DNA of 64,000 nucleotides from Flavobacteriales bacterium (GTDB lineage: Bacteria; Bacteroidota; Bacteroidia; Flavobacteriales_F; PHOS-HE28). This document shows, one piece after another, positions 34,208 to 44,200 of the stretch. The notes beneath the pieces were generated by a model. The model was given only the letters and a program-made list of their open reading frames with translations. It was not told where the DNA came from and did not search any database. Made by a program: the position numbers and the translations under genes. Within the stretch, counting starts at the first letter, position 1. Each line of letters opens with the position of its first letter. The stretch lies in contig CP065018.1 of NCBI GenBank assembly GCA_016700415.1, positions 2,362,001 through 2,426,000 of the forward strand. The letters run 5' to 3'.

Positions 34208-35226
34208 CCTGCCGTTTCTGCCAAGGTCTGCTGCCAGCGCCACGCATCACGCAAAGCATCCGCCAAGGTGAGTTCCGTTTGCCATCCGAGGACCTTCCGG
34301 CTCTTGGTGGTGTCCGCGTACATGGCCACCACGTCGCCCGGCCTGCGGGGACCGATCACATAGGGAACCTTCACTCCGTTCTCCTGCTCGAAGGTGTTCA
34401 CCGCTTCCAGCACGGTGTTGCCAGTGCCCGTTCCCAAGTTGAACACGTCGTAGACCGGTGCTTCCTGTTTCTCGATCCACCGCAAGGCCCGTACATGCGC
34501 TTTGGCCAAGTCCACCACATGGATGTAGTCGCGGATGCAGGAGCCGTCCCGTGTGGGGTAATCGTCCCCGAACACCGTGAGCTTTTCGCGAAGGCCCGCA
34601 GCGGCCTGCGTGATGAAGGGGACGAGGTTGTTCGGCACGCCGATCGGCAGCTCCCCGATGATCCCGGACGGATGCGCCCCGATGGGATTGAAATAACGCA
34701 ACATCACCACGCGCAAGGCAGGGTCGGCGGCGGAAGCGTCCCGGAGCAATTGCTCGCAGACCACCTTGCTGTAGCCGTACGGTGATGCCGCCACGCCCGT
34801 GCGGGAGGTCTCGGTCACCGGCAGTTGATCGGTGTCGCCATAAACTGTGCAAGAGGATGAGAAAACGATGTTCTTCACTTCGTGCTTCTCCATCACCCGT
34901 AGTAGAGTGACCAGCGAACCGATGTTGTTCGCATAGTACTTCAACGGATCCCGCACGCTTTCGCCCACGGCCTTGTCCGCCGCGAAGTGGATCACGCTTG
35001 CCGGCCGTTCCGCCGCGAACACTTTTTCCAGCGCCTCAGCGCCGGCACAATCAATGCGATGGATCCGCAAGGAGCGGCCCAAAATGGCTTCCAGGCCCCG
35101 CAGCACACGCTCGTCGCTGTTACGAAGATCATCGACAATGACGGGCTCGAAGCCGGCCTCCACCAGCTCCACGCACGTATGCGAACCGATGAAGCCCGCC
35201 CCCCCCGTAACGATCACCTTTTCCAT
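34201..35226 (-). CDS. galE: UDP-glucose 4-epimerase
   Basis: 341 residues from the ATG at 35226; a longer frame to 35298 lies in the divergent promoter region. The NAD-binding GGAGFIGSH motif opens the protein, the catalytic Ser/Thr-Tyr-Lys set is in FSSSCTVYG and SPYGYSKVVCEQLL, and GSCIRDYIHVVDLA plus FNLGTGTGNTVLE are standard GalE segments. It interconverts UDP-glucose and UDP-galactose in the cytoplasm, supplying surface glycan synthesis. A TATTTTCG lies six nt before the start as a near-consensus -7 element. Confidence 0.95.
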   Translation of the reverse strand: MEKVIVTGGAGFIGSHTCVELVEAGFEPVIVDDLRNSDERVLRGLEAILGRSLRIHRIDCAGAEALEKVFAAERPASVIHFAADKAVGESVRDPLKYYANNIGSLVTLLRVMEKHEVKNIVFSSSCTVYGDTDQLPVTETSRTGVAASPYGYSKVVCEQLLRDASAADPALRVVMLRYFNPIGAHPSGIIGELPIGVPNNLVPFITQAAAGLREKLTVFGDDYPTRDGSCIRDYIHVVDLAKAHVRALRWIEKQEAPVYDVFNLGTGTGNTVLEAVNTFEQENGVKVPYVIGPRRPGDVVAMYADTTKSRKVLGWQTELTLADALRDAWRWQQTLAETAGQ

Positions 35227-35280
35227 GGGCCGCGAAAATAGGACAGTTGCCGGTCGCTCGGGACTTCGCACTTTAGCGCC

Positions 35281-37062
35281 ATGTCCGCAGGCCGTCATCG
35301 ATCATCCTTGTTTGCCGTTCTGGCCGTGATGCTGCTGTTCACGTTCGTCTCCGTACGTTCTTCCAAGGAAAACGCGGGCGGGATCATTGTGAGCGACGTG
35401 CATGGCTACTACGGGTACTTGCACGCGGTGTTCATCACCCACGACCTCGGCCATGAGCGCGTACGGCATGAATATGTGAACGTGACACCGAACGGCACGC
35501 TCAACAAGTATTTCGCCGGGGAAGCTTTGCTACTGACCCCGTTCTTCCTCAGCGCCCATGCTTACGTGAAGGCGACCGGCGGCGTGGCTGACGGATTCTC
35601 TCCGCCGTACGAACGTGCTATCGCCTTTGCCGCACTGATCTATGCCCTGCTCGGGTTGCTTGCGTTCCGGGCTTTGCTGCTGCACTTGGGCATCAGCGAC
35701 CGGACCGTGGCGACCGTGCTGTTGATGTTGGGCTTCGGCACACAGCTTCTCCAGTTCACTGCCGTGCAACCGGGCTGGTCACATGTGTACTCCTTTGCGC
35801 TGTTCGAGTTTTTCCTGCTGCTCACGCAGCGCATCGCCGTGGAGGCTTCCGTTGGACGGATCATCGCTTGGGGTGTTGTGCTTGGGATGATCGTGCTGGT
35901 GAGGCCGGTGAACGGGCTTGTTCTGCTTGCGGTCCCGGTCGTGCTGGGCAAAGCCACGCCGGATCTTCTGCGCAGCTTCCGCCAGAAACCCGTTGCCACC
36001 GCGCTGATGATGCTGGCCGGTGCGTCAATAGTTGCCATCCAGCCCATCCTCTGGCACGCCCAGGTGGGAAGCTTCGTGGCATACGGCTACAAAGGGGAAG
36101 GCTTTCAATGGGGCCGGCCCGCCATCCTTCAAGTGCTCATCGGCATCCGGCGCGGCTTGTTCATCTGGACGCCCGTATTGGTCCTTGCAGCATTCAGCGT
36201 GCCGCTGCTGTGGAAGCATGATCGCTTTCGGGCCATCGGCGCGGCGCTGTACTGGCTGGTGATCACCTATGTCATCAGTAGCTGGTGGATCTGGTATTAC
36301 GGTAGCGGCTTTGGCGCACGCGTGTATGTGGAGCATTACACCGTGTTCGCGCTTCCTCTGGCCTTCATGCTGGACCGTTGGCAAGGGTGGCGGAGGATGG
36401 CGGCCATCACCTTTCTGGTATTTGCTTCTGCGCTCCAGTTGGCGCAGTGCTACCAATACAACCACGGCTTCCTGGACCGTGAATGCATGGACCGGAAGAA
36501 GTACGCGTTCAGCTTCCTGCACTTTGACGCCGACCACCACGAACGCCTCGGCGGACGCTACATGATCGCACCCTACAACCCCAACGGTATGGACACACTG
36601 GTGCATGTCCGCTGGGACGCCGAACGCTGGGTGCGCTACTGGCATGGCAAGCCGGTCCTCTTCGATCCCGCGCCCAGCCCATGGCATGTGGTGACCTGCG
36701 ACACCACCGACGAGTTCGGTCCCAGCTTCGAGATGCCCGCCAAAGACCTGCCGACAGGGCGCGCATTGTATTTCGCATTGGGCTTTGAACGCTACGTGTT
36801 CCATGCCGACGACACCCGGGGCATAACGGTGGTGGCCAGCGCCGAGAACGCGAAAGGCGAGATCGTCCAGTACCAGTCCTTCGCCATGGAGCCGATGCCC
36901 CCGGCCGGTGACAGCCTCTGGGAGCATATTGAATACCGGGTGCCGCTGGAGCCTTTAAGGAAAGGCGAGCGCGTCAAATTCTACTTCTGGAACCAGGACG
37001 GGAAAAGCCGCTTTCTGGTCGACGACCTGGACATGACCGTGACTGCCGTGCGCCCGTATTGA
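35281..37062 (+). CDS. Large polytopic membrane protein with extracytoplasmic C-terminal domain, GT-C-like
   Basis: 593 residues. About ten hydrophobic helices fill the first 390 residues, with a loop rich in aromatic residues and SDVHGYYGYLHAVF near the start where GT-C enzymes place their acidic motif. The last 190 residues are soluble and predicted outside the cytoplasm by alternation, ending in a beta-rich module with FYFWNQDGKSRFLVDDLDM, like a carbohydrate-binding or jelly-roll fold. I do not recognise a defined family; a glycosyltransferase or glycan-modifying role next to galE is an inference. Confidence 0.6.
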   Translation: MSAGRHRSSLFAVLAVMLLFTFVSVRSSKENAGGIIVSDVHGYYGYLHAVFITHDLGHERVRHEYVNVTPNGTLNKYFAGEALLLTPFFLSAHAYVKATGGVADGFSPPYERAIAFAALIYALLGLLAFRALLLHLGISDRTVATVLLMLGFGTQLLQFTAVQPGWSHVYSFALFEFFLLLTQRIAVEASVGRIIAWGVVLGMIVLVRPVNGLVLLAVPVVLGKATPDLLRSFRQKPVATALMMLAGASIVAIQPILWHAQVGSFVAYGYKGEGFQWGRPAILQVLIGIRRGLFIWTPVLVLAAFSVPLLWKHDRFRAIGAALYWLVITYVISSWWIWYYGSGFGARVYVEHYTVFALPLAFMLDRWQGWRRMAAITFLVFASALQLAQCYQYNHGFLDRECMDRKKYAFSFLHFDADHHERLGGRYMIAPYNPNGMDTLVHVRWDAERWVRYWHGKPVLFDPAPSPWHVVTCDTTDEFGPSFEMPAKDLPTGRALYFALGFERYVFHADDTRGITVVASAENAKGEIVQYQSFAMEPMPPAGDSLWEHIEYRVPLEPLRKGERVKFYFWNQDGKSRFLVDDLDMTVTAVRPY

Positions 37063-37078
37063 CAGGCGTGGAATGAAA

Positions 37079-37154
37079 TGGTGGGCCCAGCAGGATTTGA
37101 ACCTGCGACCAACGGATTATGAGTCCGCTGCTCTGACCGCTGAGCTATAGGCCC
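37079..37154 (-). tRNA. tRNA with CAU anticodon, probably tRNA-Ile2 (lysidine type)
   Basis: The minus strand folds into a full cloverleaf: acceptor GGGCCTA paired with TGGGCCC, D arm GCTCAGCGGTCAGAGC, anticodon loop CTCATAA closed by GCGGA/TCCGT, and T loop TTCAAAT. Discriminator A is followed by an encoded CCA (37079-37081). The ACTCATAATC anticodon arm followed by GTTGGTCGC resembles E. coli ileX more than elongator tRNA-Met, so Ile2 with lysidine at position 34 is favoured. TACTTTCG at 37167-37174 is a plausible -7 element. Confidence 0.92.
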
Positions 37155-37216
37155 GGTAACAGGCCGCGAAAGTAGCCGTTGATGCGGATCCCGTGCAGCG
37201 GATAGCTTCGCGCCCC

Positions 37217-37861
37217 ATGGAACGACCGTTGCCGTACGACACCATCCTGCTCGACCTGGGCGGTGTGCTCATCGATGTGGACTACCATGCCGCCGCCCTC
37301 GAGTTCGAGAAGCTGGGCTTCGCGGATTTCGACAGCCTCTACAGCAAGGCCAAACAGGACCACCTCTTCGACGGCTTCGAGACGGGCGCGCTTTCCCCGG
37401 CGCAGTTCCGTGATCGGATCCGGCAACTTCACGGCTCGCCGCTCACGGACGCACAGATCGACCACTGCTGGAACGCCATGATCGGCAGCATTCCGCCGGC
37501 ACGCATTGATCTTGTAAAGCGACTGAAGGAACGGTACGAAGTGCTACTGCTCAGCAACACCAACGCCATCCATGTGCCGGCCTTCGAGGCCATCGTGGCC
37601 AGGGAGAACGGGATAACCGATTTCAAGGGGCTCTTTGTCGGCGCCTACTACAGTTGCGAACTGGGTATGCGCAAGCCGGACGCGGAGATCTTCAAGTTCG
37701 TACTGGACCAGAACTATGCGGACCCGAAACACACCTTGTTCATCGACGACAGCATCCAGCACGTGGAAGGGGCGCGGAAGGCCGGGCTGCATGCCGAGCA
37801 TTTGGACCTGGCCAAGGAGGACGTGATCCAGTTGGTGGAGCGGCTCGGGCTATTTCACTGA
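37217..37861 (+). CDS. HAD superfamily phosphatase, subfamily IA (YihX-like)
   Basis: 214 residues from the ATG at 37217 (a GTG at 37193 would add eight residues). Motif I is LLDLGGVLIDVD with nucleophile D13, motif II is LLLSNTNAIH, motif III Lys is in LGMRKPDAEIF and motif IV is TLFIDDSIQHVEGARKAG. An alpha-helical cap lies between motifs I and II. YihX-like enzymes act on sugar phosphates such as glucose-1-phosphate; the true substrate here is unknown. It converges with the TfoX-like gene and overlaps it by 12 bases. Confidence 0.9.
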   Translation: MERPLPYDTILLDLGGVLIDVDYHAAALEFEKLGFADFDSLYSKAKQDHLFDGFETGALSPAQFRDRIRQLHGSPLTDAQIDHCWNAMIGSIPPARIDLVKRLKERYEVLLLSNTNAIHVPAFEAIVARENGITDFKGLFVGAYYSCELGMRKPDAEIFKFVLDQNYADPKHTLFIDDSIQHVEGARKAGLHAEHLDLAKEDVIQLVERLGLFH

Positions 37862-38194
37862 ACGCTTGCCACTGCCCTTCCTAGGCTTCGGCTCCGGAAG
37901 TGCTGCGGCCACGGCGATCAGGATCCTCGGCAGCTCACGAATGGACGACCATTGGTCCTCGTCCAGCGTATAGTGCGCCTTTGCCCCCGGATAAGGCGGG
38001 CCCTGTTCACAGATGGAACGCAGGTCCTCACTCGCCGGAACGATCTTCACGAAGAGGCGATCGTCGGCGACCAGCGCGACCGTCTTCCCGTCGGCATACA
38101 GGGCATATTCACCGAACATGCTCTTGGTCGCGAAGCGATCCGGCATGCCCAAGCATTCCAACAGGAACTCAACGGACTCTTTACGGGTGGCCAT
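37850..38194 (-). CDS. TfoX/Sxy N-terminal domain protein
   Basis: 114 residues. The TfoX N-terminal family pattern is visible: MATRKESVEFLLECLG, then TKSMFGEYALYADGKTVALVADDRLFVKI and GPPYPGAKAHYTLDEDQW. The C-terminal Sxy domain is absent, as in most stand-alone members, and a Lys/Arg-rich tail ends the protein. The E. coli namesake influences competence gene expression; stand-alone domains have no established role. It lies seven nt after the epimerase gene on the same strand. Confidence 0.88.
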   Translation of the reverse strand: MATRKESVEFLLECLGMPDRFATKSMFGEYALYADGKTVALVADDRLFVKIVPASEDLRSICEQGPPYPGAKAHYTLDEDQWSSIRELPRILIAVAAALPEPKPRKGSGKRSVK

Positions 38195-38201
38195 TCCTAG
38201 T

Positions 38202-38603
38202 TCACTTAACCTCCTGACAAAGCTCCACCAACACCCCGTTGGCGCTCTTCGGATGCACGAAGCACACCAACTTATTGTCCGCCCCGCGCTTGGGTTCGTC
38301 GTTAAGCAGAACGAACCCTTCAGCTTTCAGTCGCAGCATCTCGGCGCGGATATCGGCCACTTCGAAAGCGATATGGTGGATGCCTTCACCGCGCTTTTCA
38401 ATGGCTTTGGCGATCGGGCCTTCCGCCCGGGTGCTTTCCAGCAACTCGATCTTGTTCGGCCCTACTTGGAAGAACGAGGTGATGACGCCTTCGCTGGCAA
38501 CCTCCTCGCGTTTATAGCTGGGGCTTCCCAGCAAGGCGGCATAGATCTCCTCGGCCTTGGCCAGGTCTTTCACGGCGATACCGATGTGCTCAATACGGAT
38601 CAT
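38202..38603 (-). CDS. mce: Methylmalonyl-CoA epimerase
   Basis: 133 residues of the glyoxalase/VOC fold. The start MIRIEHIGIAVKDL supplies the first metal-binding His, GIHHIAFEV the second, and GVLVELCQ the metal-binding Glu; FQVGPNKIELLEST is a family segment. It interconverts (R)- and (S)-methylmalonyl-CoA between propionyl-CoA and succinyl-CoA; the mutase genes are not in this window. TAACTTTC four nt before the start suggests a leaderless message. Confidence 0.95.
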   Translation of the reverse strand: MIRIEHIGIAVKDLAKAEEIYAALLGSPSYKREEVASEGVITSFFQVGPNKIELLESTRAEGPIAKAIEKRGEGIHHIAFEVADIRAEMLRLKAEGFVLLNDEPKRGADNKLVCFVHPKSANGVLVELCQEVK

Positions 38604-38638
38604 GGTGGAAAGTTAGGCCGGACAGTTCTGCCGTTCAG

Positions 38639-38663
38639 CAAAAGACCCCGCCGAAGCGAGGTC
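38639..38663 (-). terminator. Rho-independent terminator after the 38687-39484 gene
   Basis: On the minus strand, GACCTCGC, loop TTCG and GCGGGGTC form an 8-bp stem with a stable tetraloop, followed by TTTTG. It lies 24 nt past the stop of the exported protein gene and before mce. Confidence 0.7.
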
Positions 38664-38686
38664 CTGCATTCCGATCAAAGTCACCT

Positions 38687-39484
38687 TTATCGCTTGACGA
38701 AGGTGTCCCCCATCTTGTTGTCGTAGTTCAGGTAGTAGAGCCCGCGCTTCAGGTCGCTCACATCAACATCCGTGGAATAGCCGCGCTTCACGATGTTGCC
38801 GAACTGGTCGTAGATCTCATAAAGGCTGCCCGCGCTGAGATGGATCTGCTCCGCCTTCTTGTCGTAGGCCCAGGTCACCACAGGAACCGAAGGGTCGGTG
38901 TAGGCCGCGTTCTCACTGAAGCGCGAACGCTTGGACATGTCGGTCTGCTTCACCCGGTAGATGTTCTCTCCGCTGTGGGGCACCACCTTGAAGGAATACG
39001 AATGTTCACCGGGGGTCCCGTTACCCATCACTTCCCCTACCCGGATCCACTTGTTCCAGCGCTTCTCTTGCACCACAAAGGGCAGCTCACCTGTCTCATT
39101 GGAGGTGGTCCACGAATAGGTGCCTTCCGTGGAAACACCCTGCTTCACGATATCAAAGGTGCTTTTCGGCTTGAGCACCTCCGGGTTCAACACCTTGGGG
39201 GTGCAACCGTCCTTGTGCATGATCTTGATCATCACCTTGTCGCCCACCTTGAACCCGAAGTTGGCCAGATCGATCTCGAAAGCACTGGAATTGATCTCAT
39301 CGGTGGCCACCTTGTCGTTCACCGTCACCTGATAGACACAAAAGCCCACGCCAGCTTCGGAAAACGGATTTTGGACGAAGATGTTCTTGCCCTGGTAATT
39401 GCCGTCCAGCACGATGGTGCCTGCCTGCGCGAACAGACCGACGAGCAAGGCACCAAGGAGAAAGAGATGTCGAAGCTTCAGCAT
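38687..39484 (-). CDS. Exported protein with T9SS-like C-terminal domain
   Basis: 265 residues. A signal peptide MLKLRHLFLLGALLVGLFAQA is followed by GTIVLDGNYQGKNIFVQNPFSEAGVGFCVYQVTVND, a central fibronectin-like region (GELPFVVQEKRWNKWIRVGEVMGNG to ENIYRVKQTD) and a 70-residue tail SLYEIYDQFGNIVKRGYSTDVDVSDLKRGLYYLNY ending in GDTFVKR. The tail has the strand pattern of a T9SS sorting domain but no PNP motif. I know this architecture as a conserved Bacteroidota exported protein without defined function. TATATTTC in the upstream 50 nt is a candidate -7 element. Confidence 0.75.
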   Translation of the reverse strand: MLKLRHLFLLGALLVGLFAQAGTIVLDGNYQGKNIFVQNPFSEAGVGFCVYQVTVNDKVATDEINSSAFEIDLANFGFKVGDKVMIKIMHKDGCTPKVLNPEVLKPKSTFDIVKQGVSTEGTYSWTTSNETGELPFVVQEKRWNKWIRVGEVMGNGTPGEHSYSFKVVPHSGENIYRVKQTDMSKRSRFSENAAYTDPSVPVVTWAYDKKAEQIHLSAGSLYEIYDQFGNIVKRGYSTDVDVSDLKRGLYYLNYDNKMGDTFVKR

Positions 39485-39569
39485 TGCGGGTGGTGTATAG
39501 AAGGCCGAAATATACGGCAGATGTCGGGACTGCCCGCCAATTTCGGGCCATGCTATCAGCAGATAAGCG

Positions 39570-40097
39570 TCACGCTGGGGATTTTACATGCACGGCCGTA
39601 GCCATCTTATTCACGTCTTCCAAGGTGAAAGGGGTGCCGTCATCCGCATCCTCAATGTGAAAAATGCGACCGTCCGCAGTGACCGATCGGTCGAAATGAT
39701 AGAATACCAACGCGGTATCATCGGGAAATTCAGACCTGTAGATGATCAGTTCGGGCTTTTCTTCCACAATGGTGTTCTTTTTCAACAGATCGCGGTCCAG
39801 GTCGGCCTTCAAACGTTCCATGTCGGCGGGCGCTTCCGAGATCTCGATGGCAAAATGATCACCTGCCCGCACCGCCAGCTTACCGATCTCATCCTTCCAG
39901 ACCAAGGTGGGCACCGGTGCCCCGGTCGGCATCTCCAGCACCAAGGGCATGTGATATTCGGCCAGGTCGACCGTAGCCGCCGCGCGGGCGCTGTCGGCCG
40001 CAGCGGCCATCTGCTTGGCGGCATCGGATTTACCGTCGCCGCAAGCGTTCATCAACAATGCCGTGCCAAGGACGGCGGAAGGGAAAAGTGCTTTCAT
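39570..40097 (-). CDS. Putative lipoprotein of unknown function
   Basis: 175 residues from the ATG at 40097; the longer frame to 40211 would run into the next gene's end. MKALFPSAVLGTALLMNACG is a lipoprotein signal with lipid cysteine 19. An Ala-rich linker precedes a roughly 110-residue globular domain starting near MPLVLEMPTGAPVPTLVW. I do not recognise the family. TACCTTCG lies four bases before the start, so the transcript may be leaderless. It is separated from the next T9SS protein gene by 67 nt. Confidence 0.65.
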   Translation of the reverse strand: MKALFPSAVLGTALLMNACGDGKSDAAKQMAAAADSARAAATVDLAEYHMPLVLEMPTGAPVPTLVWKDEIGKLAVRAGDHFAIEISEAPADMERLKADLDRDLLKKNTIVEEKPELIIYRSEFPDDTALVFYHFDRSVTADGRIFHIEDADDGTPFTLEDVNKMATAVHVKSPA

Positions 40098-40164
40098 GCG
40101 GCGAAGGTATACGCGGGTCCGGGCCTTCGAGTTCGCCCGGCCATCCGCCTTCGCTGGGCACCGG

Positions 40165-41145
40165 TCAATGCACCACCTCGAACCGCAATGGAGCCACCTC
40201 GGGGCGGTCAATTTGACGCAGGATATAGACTCCTGAATGCAAGCCGCTCACATCGATGCCGTGCCCATACTGCGATGCGGTCATTATGGACCGACCATCA
40301 AGGCTGTGTACCATAAGCGTCCCCTTCGGAACGGGTCCATCAACATGAAGCCGGTCGCTCGCGGGATTGGGCCAGGCTTGCCATTGTACAGACGGGATCT
40401 CATCCACGCCTAACCCTAAGAAAGGGGACATCCCATAGCTGCCAATGAACTCCACAGCACAGTCAGGCTGCACCGAGAATTTCCAATAATATCTCCCACC
40501 GCAACCAGCGGGGCAATCCCCCCAACCGTATCCGAAAGTGATCTCAATATGATCGGAATACACGGAGTCGGTGATCTGGTCTCCATCACCGGCGCTGCCA
40601 CTCGCATTCGCAAAAGCCACGTCAGGCAACTGCCCGAACCGATCAGCCAAGGCAAGGGTATTGCAATTGGTACCGGTGCTGAAGGAGATCACCCTATTCG
40701 CACCTGGTGCCCAGGAGGAAAAATGGTATTCTACCACATCATACTGCTGCATAAGCCCGTTCAGAGCAGTGTTTCCAGTGGGGAGGTTGCCGGCTTCGAG
40801 CTGATGGACCCAGGCCAAGGTGGAATCCACTATAACGGATATTGTTCTCAGCGGTATGATCGGATAGATGTGCATATCCAATAGGTCCACCACGGTATCG
40901 CGTTCCGGCGAAGTGGAGTTGTACACGGCGATCAAAGCGCCCAAGTTCGTTTGCGCCCATTCCGGGTTGATGTTCACCGAGTCCATCCATGTGCTACTGT
41001 ACCGGAAGGTCTGGTCGATGGTCATACGGTCGGCATCGTCACGGTACCGCGCCAAGATCGAGTCGGGAGCTTCACAGAAATAGGGCTGGGCGAAGGAAGC
41101 CAAGTGAAGGCCGAGCAGTAGCAGGGTAATTGGAATGAGCTTCAT
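40165..41145 (-). CDS. Exported protein with T9SS type A sorting domain
   Basis: 326 residues. Signal peptide MKLIPITLLLLGLHLASFAQ, then a domain with RDDADRMTIDQTFRYSSTWMDS, a cysteine-bearing loop GWGDCPAGCGGRYYWKF, and a type A sorting domain: WQAWPNPASDRLHVDGP, then MVHSLDGRSIMTAS and SGLHSGVYILRQID. Surface-attached or released through T9SS. No enzymatic motif is apparent. A TACTTTCG about 20 nt before the start is its likely -7 element. Confidence 0.85.
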   Translation of the reverse strand: MKLIPITLLLLGLHLASFAQPYFCEAPDSILARYRDDADRMTIDQTFRYSSTWMDSVNINPEWAQTNLGALIAVYNSTSPERDTVVDLLDMHIYPIIPLRTISVIVDSTLAWVHQLEAGNLPTGNTALNGLMQQYDVVEYHFSSWAPGANRVISFSTGTNCNTLALADRFGQLPDVAFANASGSAGDGDQITDSVYSDHIEITFGYGWGDCPAGCGGRYYWKFSVQPDCAVEFIGSYGMSPFLGLGVDEIPSVQWQAWPNPASDRLHVDGPVPKGTLMVHSLDGRSIMTASQYGHGIDVSGLHSGVYILRQIDRPEVAPLRFEVVH

Positions 41146-41222
41146 GGCCGTGGGTTTTGTATCCCGAAAGTAGTGGAAGCGCTTTCAGGAAACCCTGCCG
41201 TTCCTCGTCCCGATCGTCTCGA

Positions 41223-44200
41223 TCACTTCCCCACTTCGATCCTCACCCCTTCGCTGTGCGAGGAAAACTCCGGCGCGTACATGCACATCGCCGTAGTGAT
41301 GCCGTTGCTGAAGTCGCCCGCATGGGAGACGCGCAGGTCGTACTCGAAGACGTAGGTGCCGGGCCGGAGGTGGTCGAAGAAGAAGTCCGTGGCCGCATCG
41401 CGGGTGCTTTGGTAGTAGCCCAAGCCGCCTTGGTAGCGGTAGCCGCTGAGCGTTTCCGTGGGTTCCAGTCCGGCCGCGCGCAGGTCCTTCAAATGCACGT
41501 AATCCATGGCGCGGTCGGTGCGCAGCTCGATGCGGACGGTAAGCTTATCACCGGGTTTCAGCGTACGGGCCTTGTCCAGTGCGATGAGCTTCGGACCCGC
41601 ATCGGTCGGCTCGTTGAGCATCACCTGTTTCTTGACGCTGAACGGGCTTTCGGCGGAAGTGACCTTCTCCATCTGCTCGAAGTATTGCCAGTAGAGCGCT
41701 CCCCATGCGGCACGATCGGCGGTGGTGGTGATCGTCACATCGCCCATGTCGGGTTTGATGGCATCCGCGGCCCACATCTTCTGGAAGTAGCCTGTTCCGG
41801 CCTCCTGCTTTTCGGCAATGATCTTCTGCCCGCCCACGGTGATCACCGGGGCGTCCACAGGCTCCAGCCAGTTGTCTCCCGTGAGCAGCAGCGCATAGCA
41901 GGCTTCCGCCGTGGCCTTGGTGGTCTTCCAGTCGGTGGTCTGCTTCAGCTTCAGCAGGTATAGGCGCAGTTCGTTCACGCGGGCCTCGTCCTTGGCCACT
42001 TCGTGGAAAGCCTCGATCATCAGCGCGTGGGTCTCCGTGGGGAAATCCCACCAGTACCAGCCCGCGTTGAAGTTCTTCCAGTACATGCCCAATTCCTCGC
42101 TGCGCGTGGCCCGTTCACCCAGCGACTTCATGATGAGCTGTGCCGTGGCATGATCGCCGAGGCGGTCCATGGCGAGCGCGATCATGGCCTGTTCCTGCAA
42201 GCCGAAGCTGAGCCAGGTCACGGCCAGTCGGCCCTTGTAGAACTCCACGGCTGTATTGGTGGTGCCGGTGATCGGCCAGCGTGAAAAAAAGCTGCGTGCA
42301 TAGAGGTACTGCACCACGGAATGGTCGGGCGTGTACTCCATGCGCTCCGCCTTTGTGCTCCGCATTAACAACCGCTTGTAGTCAGAATCCACGTCTCTGT
42401 CCAGCCACTGTACCGCATTCTTCAACATCACCTGCGTCTGTCCGTCGGGACGGAGGTCCGCCGCGCCCAGCTTCTCCAAATGCCCGAAGCCCGACACGAT
42501 GCCCTGCGTTACCCAGCGCGACGGTTGCATGCCGGTGAACCACGGCCACGCTCCGTTGCTCAACTGTGCATCACGCAACTTTTTCAGGGCCACGGCTTTC
42601 TCGTTGGCCATCCGCTGCATGTCGAAGAGCAAGGCGATGCGCTGCTTACTTTCCCTTTCACTACGGGCATTGAGCACCCACGGCGTTTCCGCCAGCACCA
42701 CGTTCTTCAGTTCGCTGTTCTTCTCCAATTTGCTGAGGAATGCCTCCTCATTGCCTTCACCCTTCGCCGCCCATTGCACAAAGACCTGTTTGATCGCCGG
42801 ACGTTCGTCCACGATGTGCGATGCAAGGCTGTTGGCATAGAAGCGGCTGAAGACCTGCTCGCTGCATGCGTGCGGGTACTCCATCAGGTAGGGCAGCGCT
42901 TGCACGGCGTACCACGCGGGGTTGGGCGTGAACTCCAGTTTCAGGCTTTGGTTGCGCAGCGTGGAACTGGTGCTGTTCTTCAGCTTCTCCAGGGTGAAGG
43001 TCTTCGTGCCGGCCTTGCTGATCGGCAGCGGCAGGCTTTCGGTAACGAGCACGCGATCGGTGAGGATGGGCAGTGGTTTCTCCTCGCCATCGGTGAAGGA
43101 ACCGGCCTTGGCACTGATCCGCACGCTGACCGCGCTCACGCCTTCCGGCACCTGGACATCCCACGCCACGGCAGCGCTCGCACCCGGTCCGGCGGTGAAT
43201 GGAACGGTGTTGTTCTTCAGCCCGAAGCGATCGTTCAACGCCGCATTGGTGAAGGGGTCGAAGAGGTCCAGTGTGGCAATGCCGGTCACCGCCGCGCCTT
43301 CGATCACCGCCACTTTTGAGGTCAACGTGATCGCATCACCCTCGCGCAGGAAGCGCGGCAAATTCGGCGTCACCATCAAGGGCTTTTGCGTGATCACTTC
43401 CTTGGTGAATTGCGCGGTCTTGAGGTCAGTGGTGTGGGTGAGCCCCATCAGCTTCCACCGGGTAAGCGCGTCCGGCATGGTGAATCGCAGGATCACGCTG
43501 CCGTCCTTGTCGGTGAGCAGATCCGGCAGGAAGAAGGCTGTCTCGCGGAAATCCGTGCGGGTGGCGGGCGGTGGCGCATCCGCTACCGGTGGCGGCGGCG
43601 ATGATGTCCCTTCATCCTTGGCGATGAGCGGCTCCTCAAGTTGTACCGTTTGGGCCTCTGTTGACTTGGCCATGGCACCTGTTACTGTCTCCTCGTTTTT
43701 GTCCATGAGCGAAATCACACCGGCGCTACGTGACGCGGTGCGATTCCTGTATCCGTAGCTCCCTTGCCATAGGTTGGCCCCGTACGTGTTCAACTCCGGA
43801 TAGATGTGGATCGTATCCGCAGGTAGTTGGAGGTTGCGCCACAGTTGGTCCCCGTTGCTCACGCCGAACGGCATGGGCTGCTCCCATCCCATGCGTGCGC
43901 TGTTCGTCGGCCATACGGACAGGTCCCATGCATGCGGAACGAAGTGGTCGAGCGAGGCATCGTACATGCCCGCGAGCAGTTGGGCGGCCACTTTCTCCCC
44001 TTTCGGGCCGGTGATCTTCAAGCGCCATTCCTCTTTCGCACCGGGCAGAAGCTTGTCGCGGAAGGTCATCCATTCCACATGCAGCTCCTTGTTGCTCCAC
44101 GGCACGTTGATGTATACATCCTGGTTGTGCGAACGGCCGCGCTCCACGGAGATGAAGTGAACGGCGAAGCCGCCACGGTCCGCTTCCAGCACCGGTAGCT